A stretch of DNA of 64,000 nucleotides from JALYLC01 sp963743275 (GTDB taxonomy: Bacteria > Actinomycetota > Thermoleophilia > Gaiellales > JALYLC01): NCBI GenBank assembly GCA_963743275.1, contig CAVUPB010000008.1:372001-436000 (forward strand), given 5' to 3'. Made by a program: the position numbers and the translations under genes. The notes under the pieces were generated by a model, which saw only the letters and a program-made list of their open reading frames with translations, had not been told where the DNA came from and made no database searches. Below, in pieces: positions 41,024 to 50,023 of the stretch. Within the stretch, counting starts at the first letter, position 1; each line of letters starts with the position of its first letter.

Positions 41024-42003
41024 GCGCTTCTCTCCTTCACGGACTGGATGATCGCCTCGGGGCCCGGCAGGAACGCGTCCTCGAGCGGCGGGCTGTACGG
41101 AATCGGCGTGTCGGCCGTCGCGAGGCGCCAGGCGTCGTCGAGCGAGCCGAGCGCCTGCTCGGTCACGAGCGCCATGACCTCGCCGGCCCAGCCGCCCGTG
41201 AGCGGGCCTTCCTCGACGACGAGCAGGCGCGTCGTGCGCTCGACCGACGCGATCACCGTCTCGATGTCGAGCGGCTTGATCGTGCGCAGGTCGATCACCT
41301 CGCAGTCGATGCCGTCGCGCGCGAGCGCGTCTGCTGCGGCGAGCGAGTCGTGCACGCCCTTCATGGCCGAGACGATCGTGAGATCGGAGCCTGCGCGCGC
41401 GACGCGCGCCTTGCCGAAGGGCAGGGGCTCCTCGTCGATCTCGCCCTTGAGGCCGAGCAGCCGCTTGTGCTCGAGGAAGAGCACCGGGTTGTCGTCGCGG
41501 ATCGCGTCCTTGAGCAGCGTCTTCGCGTCGCTCGGCGTCGCCGGGCAGGCGATCTTGAGGCCGGGCACGGAGTGGAACCAGCCGACCGGGGTCTGCGAGT
41601 GGATCGCGCCGAAGCGCCCGCCGGCGCCGACCACCGAGAGGATCACGAGCGGGACGCTGCCCTGCTCGTTCGAGAGGTACCAGTACTTCGTGGCCTGGTT
41701 GATGACGCCGTCCATGACGAGCGGCAGGAAGTCGCCGAACATGATCTCGATGACCGGGCGCTTGCCGCAGACCGCGCTGCCGTAGGCCGCGCCGATCAGC
41801 GCGAGCTCCGAGATCGGGGTGTCGAAGACGCGCTCCTCGCCGTACTTCTCCGACAGCCCGGGCGTCGTCACGAACACGCCTCCCGCGGCGGCGATGTCCT
41901 CGCCGAAGAGGATCACGCGCTCGTCGCGTGCCAGCTCCTCGTCGAGTGCGTCGCGCACGGCCGCGCGGAACTCGACCGCGGTTGGATCGCTGATCGTGCT
42001 CAC
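41020..42003 (-). CDS. 2-oxoacid/acetoin dehydrogenase E1 component, beta subunit
   Basis: 327 residues. VILFGEDIAAAGGVFVTTPGLSEKYG, FDTPISELALIGAAYGSAVCGKRPVIEIMFGDF and FLEHKRLLGL are characteristic of E1 beta. It pairs with the alpha subunit gene two genes downstream. GTG 42003 overlaps the E2 stop. The start choice drops a 30-residue arginine-rich extension that lies inside the E2 end. Confidence 0.92.
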   Translation of the reverse strand: MSTISDPTAVEFRAAVRDALDEELARDERVILFGEDIAAAGGVFVTTPGLSEKYGEERVFDTPISELALIGAAYGSAVCGKRPVIEIMFGDFLPLVMDGVINQATKYWYLSNEQGSVPLVILSVVGAGGRFGAIHSQTPVGWFHSVPGLKIACPATPSDAKTLLKDAIRDDNPVLFLEHKRLLGLKGEIDEEPLPFGKARVARAGSDLTIVSAMKGVHDSLAAADALARDGIDCEVIDLRTIKPLDIETVIASVERTTRLLVVEEGPLTGGWAGEVMALVTEQALGSLDDAWRLATADTPIPYSPPLEDAFLPGPEAIIQSVKERSA

Positions 42004-43154
42004 AGAACGAGGACCTCCGGAGATTCGAGGAGCGCCCGCAGGCGCGCGAGGAAGGCGGCACCATCCGCACCGTAGACCGCGCGGTGATCGCACGCGAGCG
42101 TCAGCGTCGCGAACGGTCGCGACGTGACGACCCCATCGTCGCCGACGAGCGCGCGCGGCTGCGCCGCGCCGACCGAGAGGATCGCAGCCTCGGGCGCGTT
42201 GACGATGGAATCGAACGAGCTGATGCCGTACATGCCGAGGTTGGAGACGGTGAACGTCCCGTCCTGGAGGTCGGCCGGAGTGGTCGTGGACGTGCGCACG
42301 CGCTCGACGAGCGCGGCCGTCTCGCGCGCGATCTCGCCGAGCGAGCGGCGGTCGGCGTCGCGCACGACGGGCACGAGCAGCGCGCCCGGGCGCGCCACGG
42401 CGATCCCGACGTTGACCCGCTCGTAGCGCTCGACGGCATCGCCGGTGAAGGCGCAGTTGACCCCGGGGTGCTCGCGCAGCGCGCGCGCCGTGAGCGCGAC
42501 GACGATGTCGTTGACCGTCGGCGCCGCGTCCCCGGCAATCGTCCGCAGGCGGCCGCGCAGGCGCAGGATCTCGCCGAAGTCGACGTCGGCCGAGAGCCGG
42601 AAGTGGGGGACCGTCGCGATCGTCTCGGCCATGCGCTGGGCGATCACGCGCTGGGTCGAGGTCAGCGGCAGGCGCTCGGCCGCTCCGCGCCCGCCGGCAG
42701 CGGCGGGCGCCGTGCGCGCAGCCTCGGCAGGCGGAGCGGCCGGCGCCGGCGAGCGCTGCTGCGGCGCGGCGCCCTCGACGTCCGCCAGGCGGATGCGCCC
42801 GCGCGGACCCGTGCCGCGGAGTGCGGCGAGATCGACGCCGAGCTCGCGCGCACGCCGGCGTGCGACGGGCGTCGCGAGCGGCCGGCCGGCTCCGTTGGGC
42901 GCGACTGCGGCGGGTGCGCCGCCGAGGCGCGCGATGGGGCCGCCGAGCTGCTGGGCCTCGCCGGCCGGGACGAGGATCTCGGACAGCTGCCCGGCGACCT
43001 CGGCCTCGTAGATGACGGTGGCCTTGTCGGTCTCGACCTCGACGAGCTCGTCGCCGACCTCGACCTGGTCGCCGACGACCTTGAGCCAGCGCACGATCGT
43101 CCCCTCCTCCATCGCGTCGGAGAGGCGGGGCATGACGATCTCGACCGCGCTCAC
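42000..43154 (-). CDS. Dihydrolipoamide acyltransferase (E2) with one lipoyl domain
   Basis: 384 residues. Lipoyl domain with the modified Lys in VEVETDKATVIYEAEVAG, an E3-binding domain ATPVARRRARELGVDLAALR and GTGPRGRIRLADVEG, an Ala/Pro linker, and the acyltransferase core with TSTQRVIAQRMAET and ending in ACDHRAVYGADGA (catalytic His; the usual DG follows). GTG 43154 is the start. It overlaps the neighbouring genes by a few bases on both sides. The complex's E3 is not in this operon; the candidate selenoprotein oxidoreductase 8 kb away belongs to the E3-like family. Confidence 0.93.
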   Translation of the reverse strand: MSAVEIVMPRLSDAMEEGTIVRWLKVVGDQVEVGDELVEVETDKATVIYEAEVAGQLSEILVPAGEAQQLGGPIARLGGAPAAVAPNGAGRPLATPVARRRARELGVDLAALRGTGPRGRIRLADVEGAAPQQRSPAPAAPPAEAARTAPAAAGGRGAAERLPLTSTQRVIAQRMAETIATVPHFRLSADVDFGEILRLRGRLRTIAGDAAPTVNDIVVALTARALREHPGVNCAFTGDAVERYERVNVGIAVARPGALLVPVVRDADRRSLGEIARETAALVERVRTSTTTPADLQDGTFTVSNLGMYGISSFDSIVNAPEAAILSVGAAQPRALVGDDGVVTSRPFATLTLACDHRAVYGADGAAFLARLRALLESPEVLVL

Positions 43155-44014
43155 GGCCCGTCCGCCCGCAGCGTGTCGGCGACGCGCACCAGATCGCCGT
43201 CGCCGTTCCCGGACGTGACGGTGCGCTCGAGCACGGAGCGGGCTGCCGCCACCGCCGGGAGCTCGGCGCCGACGGCGTCCGCGAGCGCCTGGGCGAGCGC
43301 CAGGTCCTTGAGCATGAGGCGCGGCGTGAAGGAGACCGCCGCCTCGTCGGGGGCCAGGAACGCGGCCTGCTTGTACTGCACGAAGGGCGAGGCCAGCGCG
43401 GAGTCGGCGAGGGCGCCGTAGACCGTCGCGCGTTCGAGGCCGGCGCGCTCGCAGAGCACGAGCAGCTCCGAGATGCTCTCGTTCGTGACGGCGATCATCG
43501 TGTTGATCGCGAGCTTGACGGTCGCTCCGCTGCCGACGTCGCCGAGGTGGTGCTGGGCGCGGGTCATGGCCGCAAGCGCGGGCCGTGCCTTCTCGACGTC
43601 GTCCGCGGAGCCGCCGACGAGCGCCGTGAGCGTGCCCGCGGTCGCCAGCGCGATGCTGCCCGAGACGGGCGAGTCGACGAAGCCGACGCCGCGCCCTGCG
43701 CAGGCCGCCGCGAGCTCGCGCGCCGCATCCGGCCCGCTCGTTCCCATGTCGACGAGCACCGAGCCCGCGTCCATGACGGCGAGCGCCTCGCCTCCGACGG
43801 CCTTCGCGACCGTGCCGTCGGCAAGCATCAAGATGACGACGTCCGCGCCGGCGGCGGCGTCCGCCGGCGACGACGCGACGCGCACCCCGGCGTCGCCGCA
43901 CCAGCCGGTCTTGCCGTCGCTGCGGTTCCAGACGGCCGCGAGCAGGCCCGCGCCGGCGAGGTTCTGCGCCATCGCGACGCCCATGCGCCCGAGCCCGAGG
44001 AATGCGACCTTCAT
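43151..44014 (-). CDS. NAD(P)-dependent beta-hydroxyacid dehydrogenase (HIBADH-like)
   Basis: 287 residues. VAFLGLGRMGVAMAQNLA (glycine motif), VDSPVSGSIALATAGTLTALVGG (substrate block) and GSGATVKLAINTMIAV (LK..N lysine) define the family. It resembles 3-hydroxyisobutyrate or tartronate-semialdehyde reductases. ATG 44014 overlaps the alcohol dehydrogenase stop by four bases. Second such gene in the window (the other is at 2.9 kb), with no close identity. Confidence 0.9.
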   Translation of the reverse strand: MKVAFLGLGRMGVAMAQNLAGAGLLAAVWNRSDGKTGWCGDAGVRVASSPADAAAGADVVILMLADGTVAKAVGGEALAVMDAGSVLVDMGTSGPDAARELAAACAGRGVGFVDSPVSGSIALATAGTLTALVGGSADDVEKARPALAAMTRAQHHLGDVGSGATVKLAINTMIAVTNESISELLVLCERAGLERATVYGALADSALASPFVQYKQAAFLAPDEAAVSFTPRLMLKDLALAQALADAVGAELPAVAAARSVLERTVTSGNGDGDLVRVADTLRADGP

Positions 44015-45069
44015 GCGTTCACGTCCACCACGAGCTTGCCACTTGCGGAGCCGTCGGCGAGCGGTACCAGGCCGCGCGGCACGATCTCGCCGAGGGGGAT
44101 GAGCCCGCCGAAGACGACGTGCGCGAACTCCGTGGCGTCCAGCATCTCGACTGCGGCGGCGAGGTCCTCGTCGCACACGTGCGCGAGCGTCGTCTTGATG
44201 TCGACCTCCCGGATCGCGGCCGAGAACAGGTCGAGCGCGACCGGCGCGGCCTGCAGCCCGACGATCAGCACGGTGCCGCCGCGCTTGGCCGTGGCGATCG
44301 CGACGGCGGGCGAGCCCGGTGCGCCGGAGGCCTCGAGCACCACGTCGGCGCCCGCGCCGGTGATGCCGCGGATCGCCTCGGCGACGTCCTCGGCGCGCGC
44401 GTTCACCGTGTGCGAGGCGCCGAGCGCGCGCGCGGCCTCGAGCCGCCCGTCGTCGATGTCGACCGCGATCACGCTGCCGGCGCCCGACGCCGCGGCCGCG
44501 CCGACCAGGAACGAGCCGATCCCGCCGGCGCCGATCACGGCGATCGACTGGCCGGGCTGCGCGCCGCTGCGGCGCAGCGCGTGCAGCGCCACGGCCAGCG
44601 GCTGCGCCATCGCGGCGGCGTCGTCGGAGCAGGTGGCGGGCACGCGCCGGCAGAGCGCGGCCGGCGTGGCCACGTACGGCGCCAGGCCGCCGTGGGTGTG
44701 GAGGCCGAGCGTGTAGTAGCGCGCGCACAGGTTCGTGCGGCCGCGCAGGCACCACTCGCAGGTGCCGCACGAGACGCCGGCGCCGCACACGACGCGATCG
44801 CCGACGGCCAGCCCCTCGGCCTGCGGGCCGAGCGCGGCCACGCGCCCGGTGAACTCGTGGCCCATGATCGTCGGCCCCTGGTGCCCGCTGAACGGGTGGG
44901 GCGCGGCGATGGGGAAGAACTTCGGCGCGTGCGCGTACTCGGACGCATCGGTGCCGCAGATCGCGGCGCGCGCGACCTCGAGGACGACGTCGGCGCCGGC
45001 CGGCTCGCCGGGCTCGGGCATGTCCTCGACGCGCACGTCTCCCGGGGCGTGGTAGACCGCGGCGATCAT
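44011..45069 (-). CDS. Zinc-dependent alcohol dehydrogenase (2,3-butanediol dehydrogenase-like)
   Basis: 352 residues of the medium-chain family. Catalytic zinc: CGTDASEY and GHEFTGRVAALG; structural zinc lobe: CGTCEWCLRGRTNLCARYYTLGLHTHGG; cofactor motif GAGGIGSFLVGAAA. PHPFSGHQGPTIMGHEF resembles butanediol dehydrogenases. As the first gene of the operon it may feed acetoin to the downstream E1/E2 enzymes. ATG 45069 is the start. Confidence 0.85.
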   Translation of the reverse strand: MIAAVYHAPGDVRVEDMPEPGEPAGADVVLEVARAAICGTDASEYAHAPKFFPIAAPHPFSGHQGPTIMGHEFTGRVAALGPQAEGLAVGDRVVCGAGVSCGTCEWCLRGRTNLCARYYTLGLHTHGGLAPYVATPAALCRRVPATCSDDAAAMAQPLAVALHALRRSGAQPGQSIAVIGAGGIGSFLVGAAAASGAGSVIAVDIDDGRLEAARALGASHTVNARAEDVAEAIRGITGAGADVVLEASGAPGSPAVAIATAKRGGTVLIVGLQAAPVALDLFSAAIREVDIKTTLAHVCDEDLAAAVEMLDATEFAHVVFGGLIPLGEIVPRGLVPLADGSASGKLVVDVNA

Positions 45070-45118
45070 CGCCCGGTCACCCGCCGCTGTTCACTAGAAA
45101 CGCACACCAGGGTCGAAA

Positions 45119-45146
45119 AGTACATCCTGACTCACTCCGTCGTCAA
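45119..45146 (-). promoter_or_regulatory. Possible promoter of the dehydrogenase operon
   Basis: Reading leftward, a TTGACG -35-like box (45141-45146) and a TGTACT -10-like box (45119-45124) are separated by 16 nt, about 50 nt upstream of the ATG at 45069. The match is moderate and the region also lies upstream of the divergent XRE-cupin gene, which could regulate it. Confidence 0.35.
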
Positions 45147-45269
45147 CCCGCCGCGATTGCTGCATTGACCGCGTTTCCGGCCGCCCGGCTGCACACGGAG
45201 CTGCGCGGCGACGGTGTTCAGGACGGCTGAACGTGTTGCGCGCGGCCGACTCGGATAGCATCTGCCGCC

Positions 45270-45923
45270 ATGCAGGAGAAGAGCGCGAGCGAAAACGCCC
45301 GAACGCCGGAGCGCCGCTCTGCGATCGGGTCGCGTCTGCGCGCCAACCGGACGATGCGCCACCTCACGCTGCGCGAGCTCGCGCGCCGTGTCGGCGTCTC
45401 GCCCAGCCTGATCTCGCAGATCGAGACCGGACGCTCGCAGCCGTCGGTCGGCACGCTCTATGCGATCGCGACCGAGCTCGAGGTGTCCGTCGACGATCTG
45501 CTCTTCGACGGCGACGACAGCCGGCCCGAGCGCCGGCCGGGCAGCTCCGGAGCGCGCGACGAGCTCGGGGCGTCCTCGGCCGGGCCCGTGCAGCGCTCGC
45601 ACAACCGCCGCGCGATCTCGCTCGACTCGGGCGTGCGCTGGGAGCGGCTTACGACCCAGCACGACGACGACGTGGAGTTCCTCGACGTCGTCTACGACGT
45701 CGGCGGGGCCTCGAGCGCCGCCGAGTCGCTGACGCGCCACGCCGGCCGTGAGTACGGCCTCGTCCTGAGCGGGCGGCTCGGCGTCACGCTCGTGTTCGAG
45801 GAGCACGTGCTCGAGGCGGGCGACTCGATCTCGTTCGCCTCGACGACGCCGCATCGCCTGGCGAACGTCGGCGACGAGCCGGTGCATGCGATCTGGTGCG
45901 TCGTCGGGCGCGACCTGTCCTGA
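45270..45923 (+). CDS. XRE-cupin transcriptional regulator
   Basis: 217 residues. N-terminal helix-turn-helix (LRANRTMRHLTLRELARRVGVSPSLISQIETGRSQPSVGTLYAIATELEVSVDDLL) and a C-terminal cupin_2 domain (LTRHAGREYGLVLSGRLGVTLVFEEHVLEAGDSISFASTTPHRLANVGDEPVHAIW). This pairing usually senses a small metabolite in the cupin and controls adjacent catabolic genes. It diverges from the butanediol/acetoin-like operon (200 bp apart), the likely target. Confidence 0.92.
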   Translation: MQEKSASENARTPERRSAIGSRLRANRTMRHLTLRELARRVGVSPSLISQIETGRSQPSVGTLYAIATELEVSVDDLLFDGDDSRPERRPGSSGARDELGASSAGPVQRSHNRRAISLDSGVRWERLTTQHDDDVEFLDVVYDVGGASSAAESLTRHAGREYGLVLSGRLGVTLVFEEHVLEAGDSISFASTTPHRLANVGDEPVHAIWCVVGRDLS

Positions 45924-45966
45924 TCCGGAGGCCGCGCCGCCGCGCCGCGCCCGTAGGGCGGGCGCT

Positions 45967-46629
45967 CTAGGAGGCGGTCGCCTCCGGCCCGTTCGGTCCC
46001 TGCAGCGGTGCGCGCAGGCCGACGGGGCGCGCGGGCGCGTCTTCGCGCGTCGCGATGATCTGGTCGATCAGGCCGTAGTCCCGGGCCTCCGCGGGGCTCA
46101 TGAAGTTGTCGCGCTCGACATCGGCGTGGACGCGCTCGACCGTCTGCCCGGTGTGGTGGGAGAGGATCTCCTCCATGCGCCGCTGGAGGGCGAGGATCTC
46201 GCGTGCGCGGATCTCGATGTCCGTGGCCTGGCCCTCGAAGCCCGGTGTCGAGCCCTGGTGGATCATGATCTTCGCGTTCGGCAGCGACGAGCGCTTGCCG
46301 GCCGCGCCGCCGGCCAGGAGGATCGCGCCCATCGACATCGCCATGCCGAAGCAGATCGTGGCGACGTCGGGCTTGATGAACTGCATCGTGTCGTAGATCG
46401 CCATCCCGGCGTAGACGTCGCCGCCGGGCGAGTTGATGTAGAGCGAGATGTCCTTCTCGGGGTCGTCGGACTCGAGGTGCACCATCTGCGCCACGATCAG
46501 GTTCGCGATCTCGGACGTGACCGGCGTGCCGAGGAAGACGATGCGGTCGTTGAGCAGGCGCGAGTAGATGTCGAACGAGCGCTCGCCGCGACTCGTGTTC
46601 TCGACGACCATCGGGATGAGCGGGGACAT
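45967..46629 (-). CDS. clpP: ATP-dependent Clp protease proteolytic subunit
   Basis: 220 residues. The serine-protease triad is visible: Ser99 in FGMAMSMGAILL (normally GQAASMGA), His124 in KIMIHQGS, and the Asp region RDNFMSPAEARDYGLID. IYINSPGGDVYAGMAIYDTMQ is the standard ClpP block. With a ClpX or ClpC ATPase it degrades tagged proteins. No ATPase gene is adjacent. The C-terminal tail (PARPVGLRAPLQGPNGPEA) is longer than in E. coli. It diverges from the SRPBCC gene. Confidence 0.96.
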   Translation of the reverse strand: MSPLIPMVVENTSRGERSFDIYSRLLNDRIVFLGTPVTSEIANLIVAQMVHLESDDPEKDISLYINSPGGDVYAGMAIYDTMQFIKPDVATICFGMAMSMGAILLAGGAAGKRSSLPNAKIMIHQGSTPGFEGQATDIEIRAREILALQRRMEEILSHHTGQTVERVHADVERDNFMSPAEARDYGLIDQIIATREDAPARPVGLRAPLQGPNGPEATAS

Positions 46630-46650
46630 GCGGCGCCTCCATGACTAGAC

Positions 46651-46680
46651 TGCAACCTCGTGGTTGCAGATTAGTGCAAC
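46651..46680. promoter_or_regulatory. Probable ArsR operator
   Basis: TGCAACC-TCGT-GGTTGCA (46651-46668) is a perfect 7-bp inverted repeat, followed by another half-site TGCAAC at 46675. It lies between clpP (leftward) and the SRPBCC-ArsR genes (rightward). ArsR-family regulators often bind such sites to repress their own operon. Confidence 0.55.
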
Positions 46681-46707
46681 CAGACGATTGCGTGTGGAGG
46701 TGGCTGC

Positions 46708-47061
46708 ATGGCGAGCGTGACGCGGGAGATCGTGCTCCCGGCCGAGCGGGACGAGACCTGGCGCTGGCTGACCGACCCGAGCGAGCTCTCGCGCTGGCTC
46801 GCCCCCGAGGTCGAGCTCGAGCCCTGGGAGGGCGGGGCGGTGGAGACCGCCGGCGAGCCCGATCCGCGCACCGGCGTCGTCGAGCGCCTCGACGAGAACG
46901 AGCTGCTGCGCATCCGCTGGTGGCCGGTCGAGGACGAGGACGCGGCCACGACGGTCGAGTTCGAGCTCCGCGACGACCCCGAGGGCACGCGCGTCCGCGT
47001 CACCGAGACGGAGGGCGCTCCGGCCGACTCCGCCCGCCCCCGGGCGCTCGCGACCGCATGA
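46708..47061 (+). CDS. SRPBCC/AHSA1-family protein
   Basis: 117 residues: MASVTREIVLPAERDETWRWLTDPSELSRWLAPEVELEPW, then VVERLDENELLRIRWWPVEDED and FELRDDPEGTRVRVTETE. This is the Aha1/START-like helix-grip fold, often paired with an ArsR regulator, as here. The ligand is unknown. Its stop overlaps the ArsR start by four bases (ATGA). Confidence 0.88.
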   Translation: MASVTREIVLPAERDETWRWLTDPSELSRWLAPEVELEPWEGGAVETAGEPDPRTGVVERLDENELLRIRWWPVEDEDAATTVEFELRDDPEGTRVRVTETEGAPADSARPRALATA

Positions 47062-47660
47062 TCGACCCCGGCGTCGTCTTCGGCGCGCTCGCGGACGACA
47101 CCCGCCGCACCGTCTTCGTGCGCGTCGCGGCGAGCGGCCAGGCGACCGCGAGCGAGCTCGCCCGCGACCTGCCGGTCACGCGCCAGGCCGTCGCGAAGCA
47201 CCTCTCGCTGCTCGCGTCCGCAGGTCTCGTCGAGAGCGAGCGCGTGGGGCGCGAGACGCGCTTCCACGCGCGCAGCGAGCCGCTCAGCGACGCGATCGAC
47301 TGGATGGCGAGCGTGGGCGGGCGCTGGGACGAGCGCCTCGCGCGGCTCGCCGCGCTCGCGGGCCGCTCGCGCTACTCGCCCTTCTTCGGGATCATCCCCG
47401 CGGGCGCGAGGCGGGCGAGCGCGGTCGCCACGCGGCCCGGCTCGCGGCCCTCCATCTCGGCCGCCTCCTTGCGCGCCACGCCCTCGCGCACGACGTGCGC
47501 GCCGATGAAGCGCACGGGGTCGGGCGGGAAGCGCCCCTGGATGCCGTCGACCAGGCCGCAGCCGCTCCATTCGTCGCTGCTGCCGAGCGCGAGCGAGGTC
47601 AGGATGCGCCCGCCGACGACGCAGGGGCCGACGCCGTTGCCCGAGAAGCCGACGCCGTAG
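47058..47660 (+). CDS. ArsR-family transcriptional regulator with an extended C-terminus
   Basis: The winged-helix domain is clear: PGVVFGALADDTRRTVFVRVAAS, ATASELARDLPVTRQAVAKHLSLLASAGLVESERVGRETRFHA, ending WDERLARLAAL. Normal members stop near here (about 105-110 residues). This frame continues without a stop for about 90 more residues to 47660, antisense to the 3' end of the convergent FAD oxidoreductase (47372-47660). The extension is translated antisense sequence, suggesting a lost stop codon or an unusually long tail. Confidence 0.8.
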   Translation: MIDPGVVFGALADDTRRTVFVRVAASGQATASELARDLPVTRQAVAKHLSLLASAGLVESERVGRETRFHARSEPLSDAIDWMASVGGRWDERLARLAALAGRSRYSPFFGIIPAGARRASAVATRPGSRPSISAASLRATPSRTTCAPMKRTGSGGKRPWMPSTRPQPLHSSLLPSASEVRMRPPTTQGPTPLPEKPTP

Positions 47661-48766
47661 ACGATGTGCTCGCGCCCGCCGAGGTGGCCGAAGATCGGGA
47701 TGCCCGAGCGCGTGCGGTCGATCGGCCCGCACCAGTCGGCCGCGATCGGCACGTCGGCGAGCATCGGGTAGACCTCGTGCAGGCTGCGGGCGACGTCGCG
47801 CGCGCGCTTCTCGTCGCGGTCGAAGCGCGGCCCGATGCGGTCGTTCAGCGCGATGCCCCAGCCGCCCTTGCCGAAGACGATGCGCCCGTCGTCGGTCGTG
47901 CGGTAGTACGAGATCTGCAGGCGGGAGTCGCTGATGCACTCGTGCTGCGTCCAGCCGATCTCGCGCAGCCGCTCGGGCATCGGCGCGGTGGCCACGATGT
48001 CGCTGGAGATGATCGCGAGGCGGGTGTGGAGCTCCCGCATCCCGACCGCCCAGGCGTTCGTGGCGATCACGACGCGGTCGGCGGTGACGACGCCGCGGGG
48101 CGTGTGCAGCACCGCGGGGGCGCGCCGGTCGAGGCGCGTGACGCGCGTGCCCTCGTGGATGCGCACGCCGAGCTCGAGCGCGACCCGGCGCAGGCCGCGC
48201 GCGAGCTTCGCCGGCTGCACGATCGCGGCGGAGGGCTCGAACATGCCCGCGATGTGGCGGTCGGTGCCGCTGCGCCGCGCCGTCTCCTCGGGCGACCACT
48301 CCTCGAACGGCATCACGCCGAGCTCGCGGCAGGTCGCCATGACGCCGTCCCAGGCGCCGATGTGCGCCGGCGTCGTGACCGTCCAGAGGTGGCCGCCGCG
48401 GTGGTAGTGCGCGTCGATCCCGTGCTCCCGGCAGAAGCTCCCGATCTCGTCGACCGCGCCCTCCGCGGCGCGCGCGATCGCCAGCGCGCCGTCGGGACCG
48501 CACAACTGGACGAGCGTGCCGAGCTTGGCCCACCAGGAGAGCACGAAACCGCCGTTGCGACCGCTCGCGCCGCCGCCGCAGATGTCCTGCTCGAGCACGA
48601 CGACGTCGCACGACGGCTCGCGCTGCTTGATGCCGATGGCCGTCCAGAGCCCGGCGTAGCCGCCGCCCATGATCGCGACGTCGGCGCGTGCGGCGCCCTC
48701 GAGCGGTGGCGCGGCGGCCTCGCCGGGCGCGAGCGCCTCGTCGAGCCAGAGCGAGCGATGCGGCAT
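47372..48766 (-). CDS. DAO-family FAD-dependent oxidoreductase
   Basis: 464 residues. ADVAIMGGGYAGLWTAIGIKQREP is the FAD dinucleotide motif, GGGASGRNGGFVLSWW the second FAD block, and VYGVGFSGNGVG the C-terminal FAD segment. The protein resembles amine and glycine/sarcosine-type oxidases (DadA/SoxB-like). A paralogue is at 54.1-55.6 kb. Upstream on the strand is a solute-binding protein gene, so both may handle an imported amine or amino acid. ATG 48766 is 11 bp after that gene. Confidence 0.9.
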   Translation of the reverse strand: MPHRSLWLDEALAPGEAAAPPLEGAARADVAIMGGGYAGLWTAIGIKQREPSCDVVVLEQDICGGGASGRNGGFVLSWWAKLGTLVQLCGPDGALAIARAAEGAVDEIGSFCREHGIDAHYHRGGHLWTVTTPAHIGAWDGVMATCRELGVMPFEEWSPEETARRSGTDRHIAGMFEPSAAIVQPAKLARGLRRVALELGVRIHEGTRVTRLDRRAPAVLHTPRGVVTADRVVIATNAWAVGMRELHTRLAIISSDIVATAPMPERLREIGWTQHECISDSRLQISYYRTTDDGRIVFGKGGWGIALNDRIGPRFDRDEKRARDVARSLHEVYPMLADVPIAADWCGPIDRTRSGIPIFGHLGGREHIVYGVGFSGNGVGPCVVGGRILTSLALGSSDEWSGCGLVDGIQGRFPPDPVRFIGAHVVREGVARKEAAEMEGREPGRVATALARLAPAGMIPKKGE

Positions 48767-48777
48767 GGGGCCGGAGT

Positions 48778-49980
48778 CTACGGCTGGGAATTCCTGATCG
48801 TCGCCACCACCTTCGCGTTGGCGTCCGTCGTGCCCTGCTTGGTCGCCTGGTCGAAGTAGACCGGCATGCCCTCCCACTGGTTGAAGTGCACCGTCTTCGG
48901 CTGGTTCGACAGCGTGATGCGGCCGAGCGTGCCCTGCATGTCGATGCGCGGGAGCACGGGCACGACGTCCGCGGGCGTCACCGACCCCACCGTGTCGACC
49001 GCCCACTTCCAGGCGTTGAGCTGATCCCACACGAGCGCCTGGTAGATCAGCGGCTGGTGCTTGTAGCGCTTGCTGTAGGCGTGCTTGAACGTCAGGCCGG
49101 TCGCGGTCAGGTGCAGCGCCGGAGCCGAGAAGGTGGGCCAGATGGTGCCCACGCCCTGCTTGCCGGTGGCCTTCCAGAAGGTCTCGTCGACGTAGTCCCA
49201 GCCGAGCACGATGTCGCCCTTGAACTTCAGCGAGCGCGCCTGCGTGATCGCGACCAGGGGCGCCGGCATGACGGCGGCGGCGATCACGAGCGCATCGGGC
49301 TTGTGCGTGAGGAGCCGCCGCAGGTTCGGCCGCAGGTCGCGTGCGTCGCGCTTGAACTGGTCTGCGAAGACCTCGATGCCGGCGGAGGTGGCGCCGGCGC
49401 GGATCGCCCCGCCGAGACCCCGGCCGAAGTCGGTGTCCTCCTCGATGACGGCGACCCTGGAGTACTTGCGCATGACCATGAAGGGCGCGAACGCGCTCGC
49501 CAGCATGTCGTTGTTCGGTCCGATGCGGACCACCTCGGGGTAGCCCGCCTGCGTGATCTCGGTCGACCAGGCGTAGCTCACGAAGAACGGCGTCGCGAGC
49601 CGGTGCGCCTCGACGATCTCCGCCTGCGCGACCTTCGAGTCCCAGCCGGCGAAGACCGCGGAGCAGTGATCCTTCGTGATCGCGCGCACGACGGCCGCCG
49701 CGCCGCGCTCGCGGGAGTTCTTGTCGTCGTAGACCTTGAGCGTCACGGGCTGCCCGCCGACCCCCCCGCGGCCGTTGATCCAGGAGACCCACAGCTGGGC
49801 CGCCTTGAGGATGTTGGCGCCTGCGACCTGATCGCCCGGCCGCGAGAGCGGGAGGACGACCCCGATGTTCGCCGTGGCGACGGCACGCGCAGCCGCGGGG
49901 CGCGCGAGAGCCCCGCCGCCGAGCACCGTCGCGGCCAGCGCCGCGACGAGCGCCTCGCGCCGCGTCAGGTGTTCGTTCAT
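48778..49980 (-). CDS. ABC transporter substrate-binding protein (Leu/Ile/Val-binding type)
   Basis: 400 residues. The N-terminus LTRREALVAALAATVLGGGALA is a Tat or Sec signal. Mature blocks ANIGVVLPLSRPGDQVAG, INGRGGVGGQPVTLKVYDDKNSRERGAAAVVRAI and GWDSKVAQAEIVEAHRLATPFFVSYAWSTE match periplasmic-binding family 6 (branched-chain amino acid or amide binding). No permease or ATPase gene is adjacent. ATG 49980 is preferred to a GTG three codons upstream. Confidence 0.88.
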   Translation of the reverse strand: MNEHLTRREALVAALAATVLGGGALARPAAARAVATANIGVVLPLSRPGDQVAGANILKAAQLWVSWINGRGGVGGQPVTLKVYDDKNSRERGAAAVVRAITKDHCSAVFAGWDSKVAQAEIVEAHRLATPFFVSYAWSTEITQAGYPEVVRIGPNNDMLASAFAPFMVMRKYSRVAVIEEDTDFGRGLGGAIRAGATSAGIEVFADQFKRDARDLRPNLRRLLTHKPDALVIAAAVMPAPLVAITQARSLKFKGDIVLGWDYVDETFWKATGKQGVGTIWPTFSAPALHLTATGLTFKHAYSKRYKHQPLIYQALVWDQLNAWKWAVDTVGSVTPADVVPVLPRIDMQGTLGRITLSNQPKTVHFNQWEGMPVYFDQATKQGTTDANAKVVATIRNSQP

Positions 49981-50023
49981 TCGGTCCACTAGGACGCCGC
50001 CGGCCGGTGGGTGTTGGCGCTGC

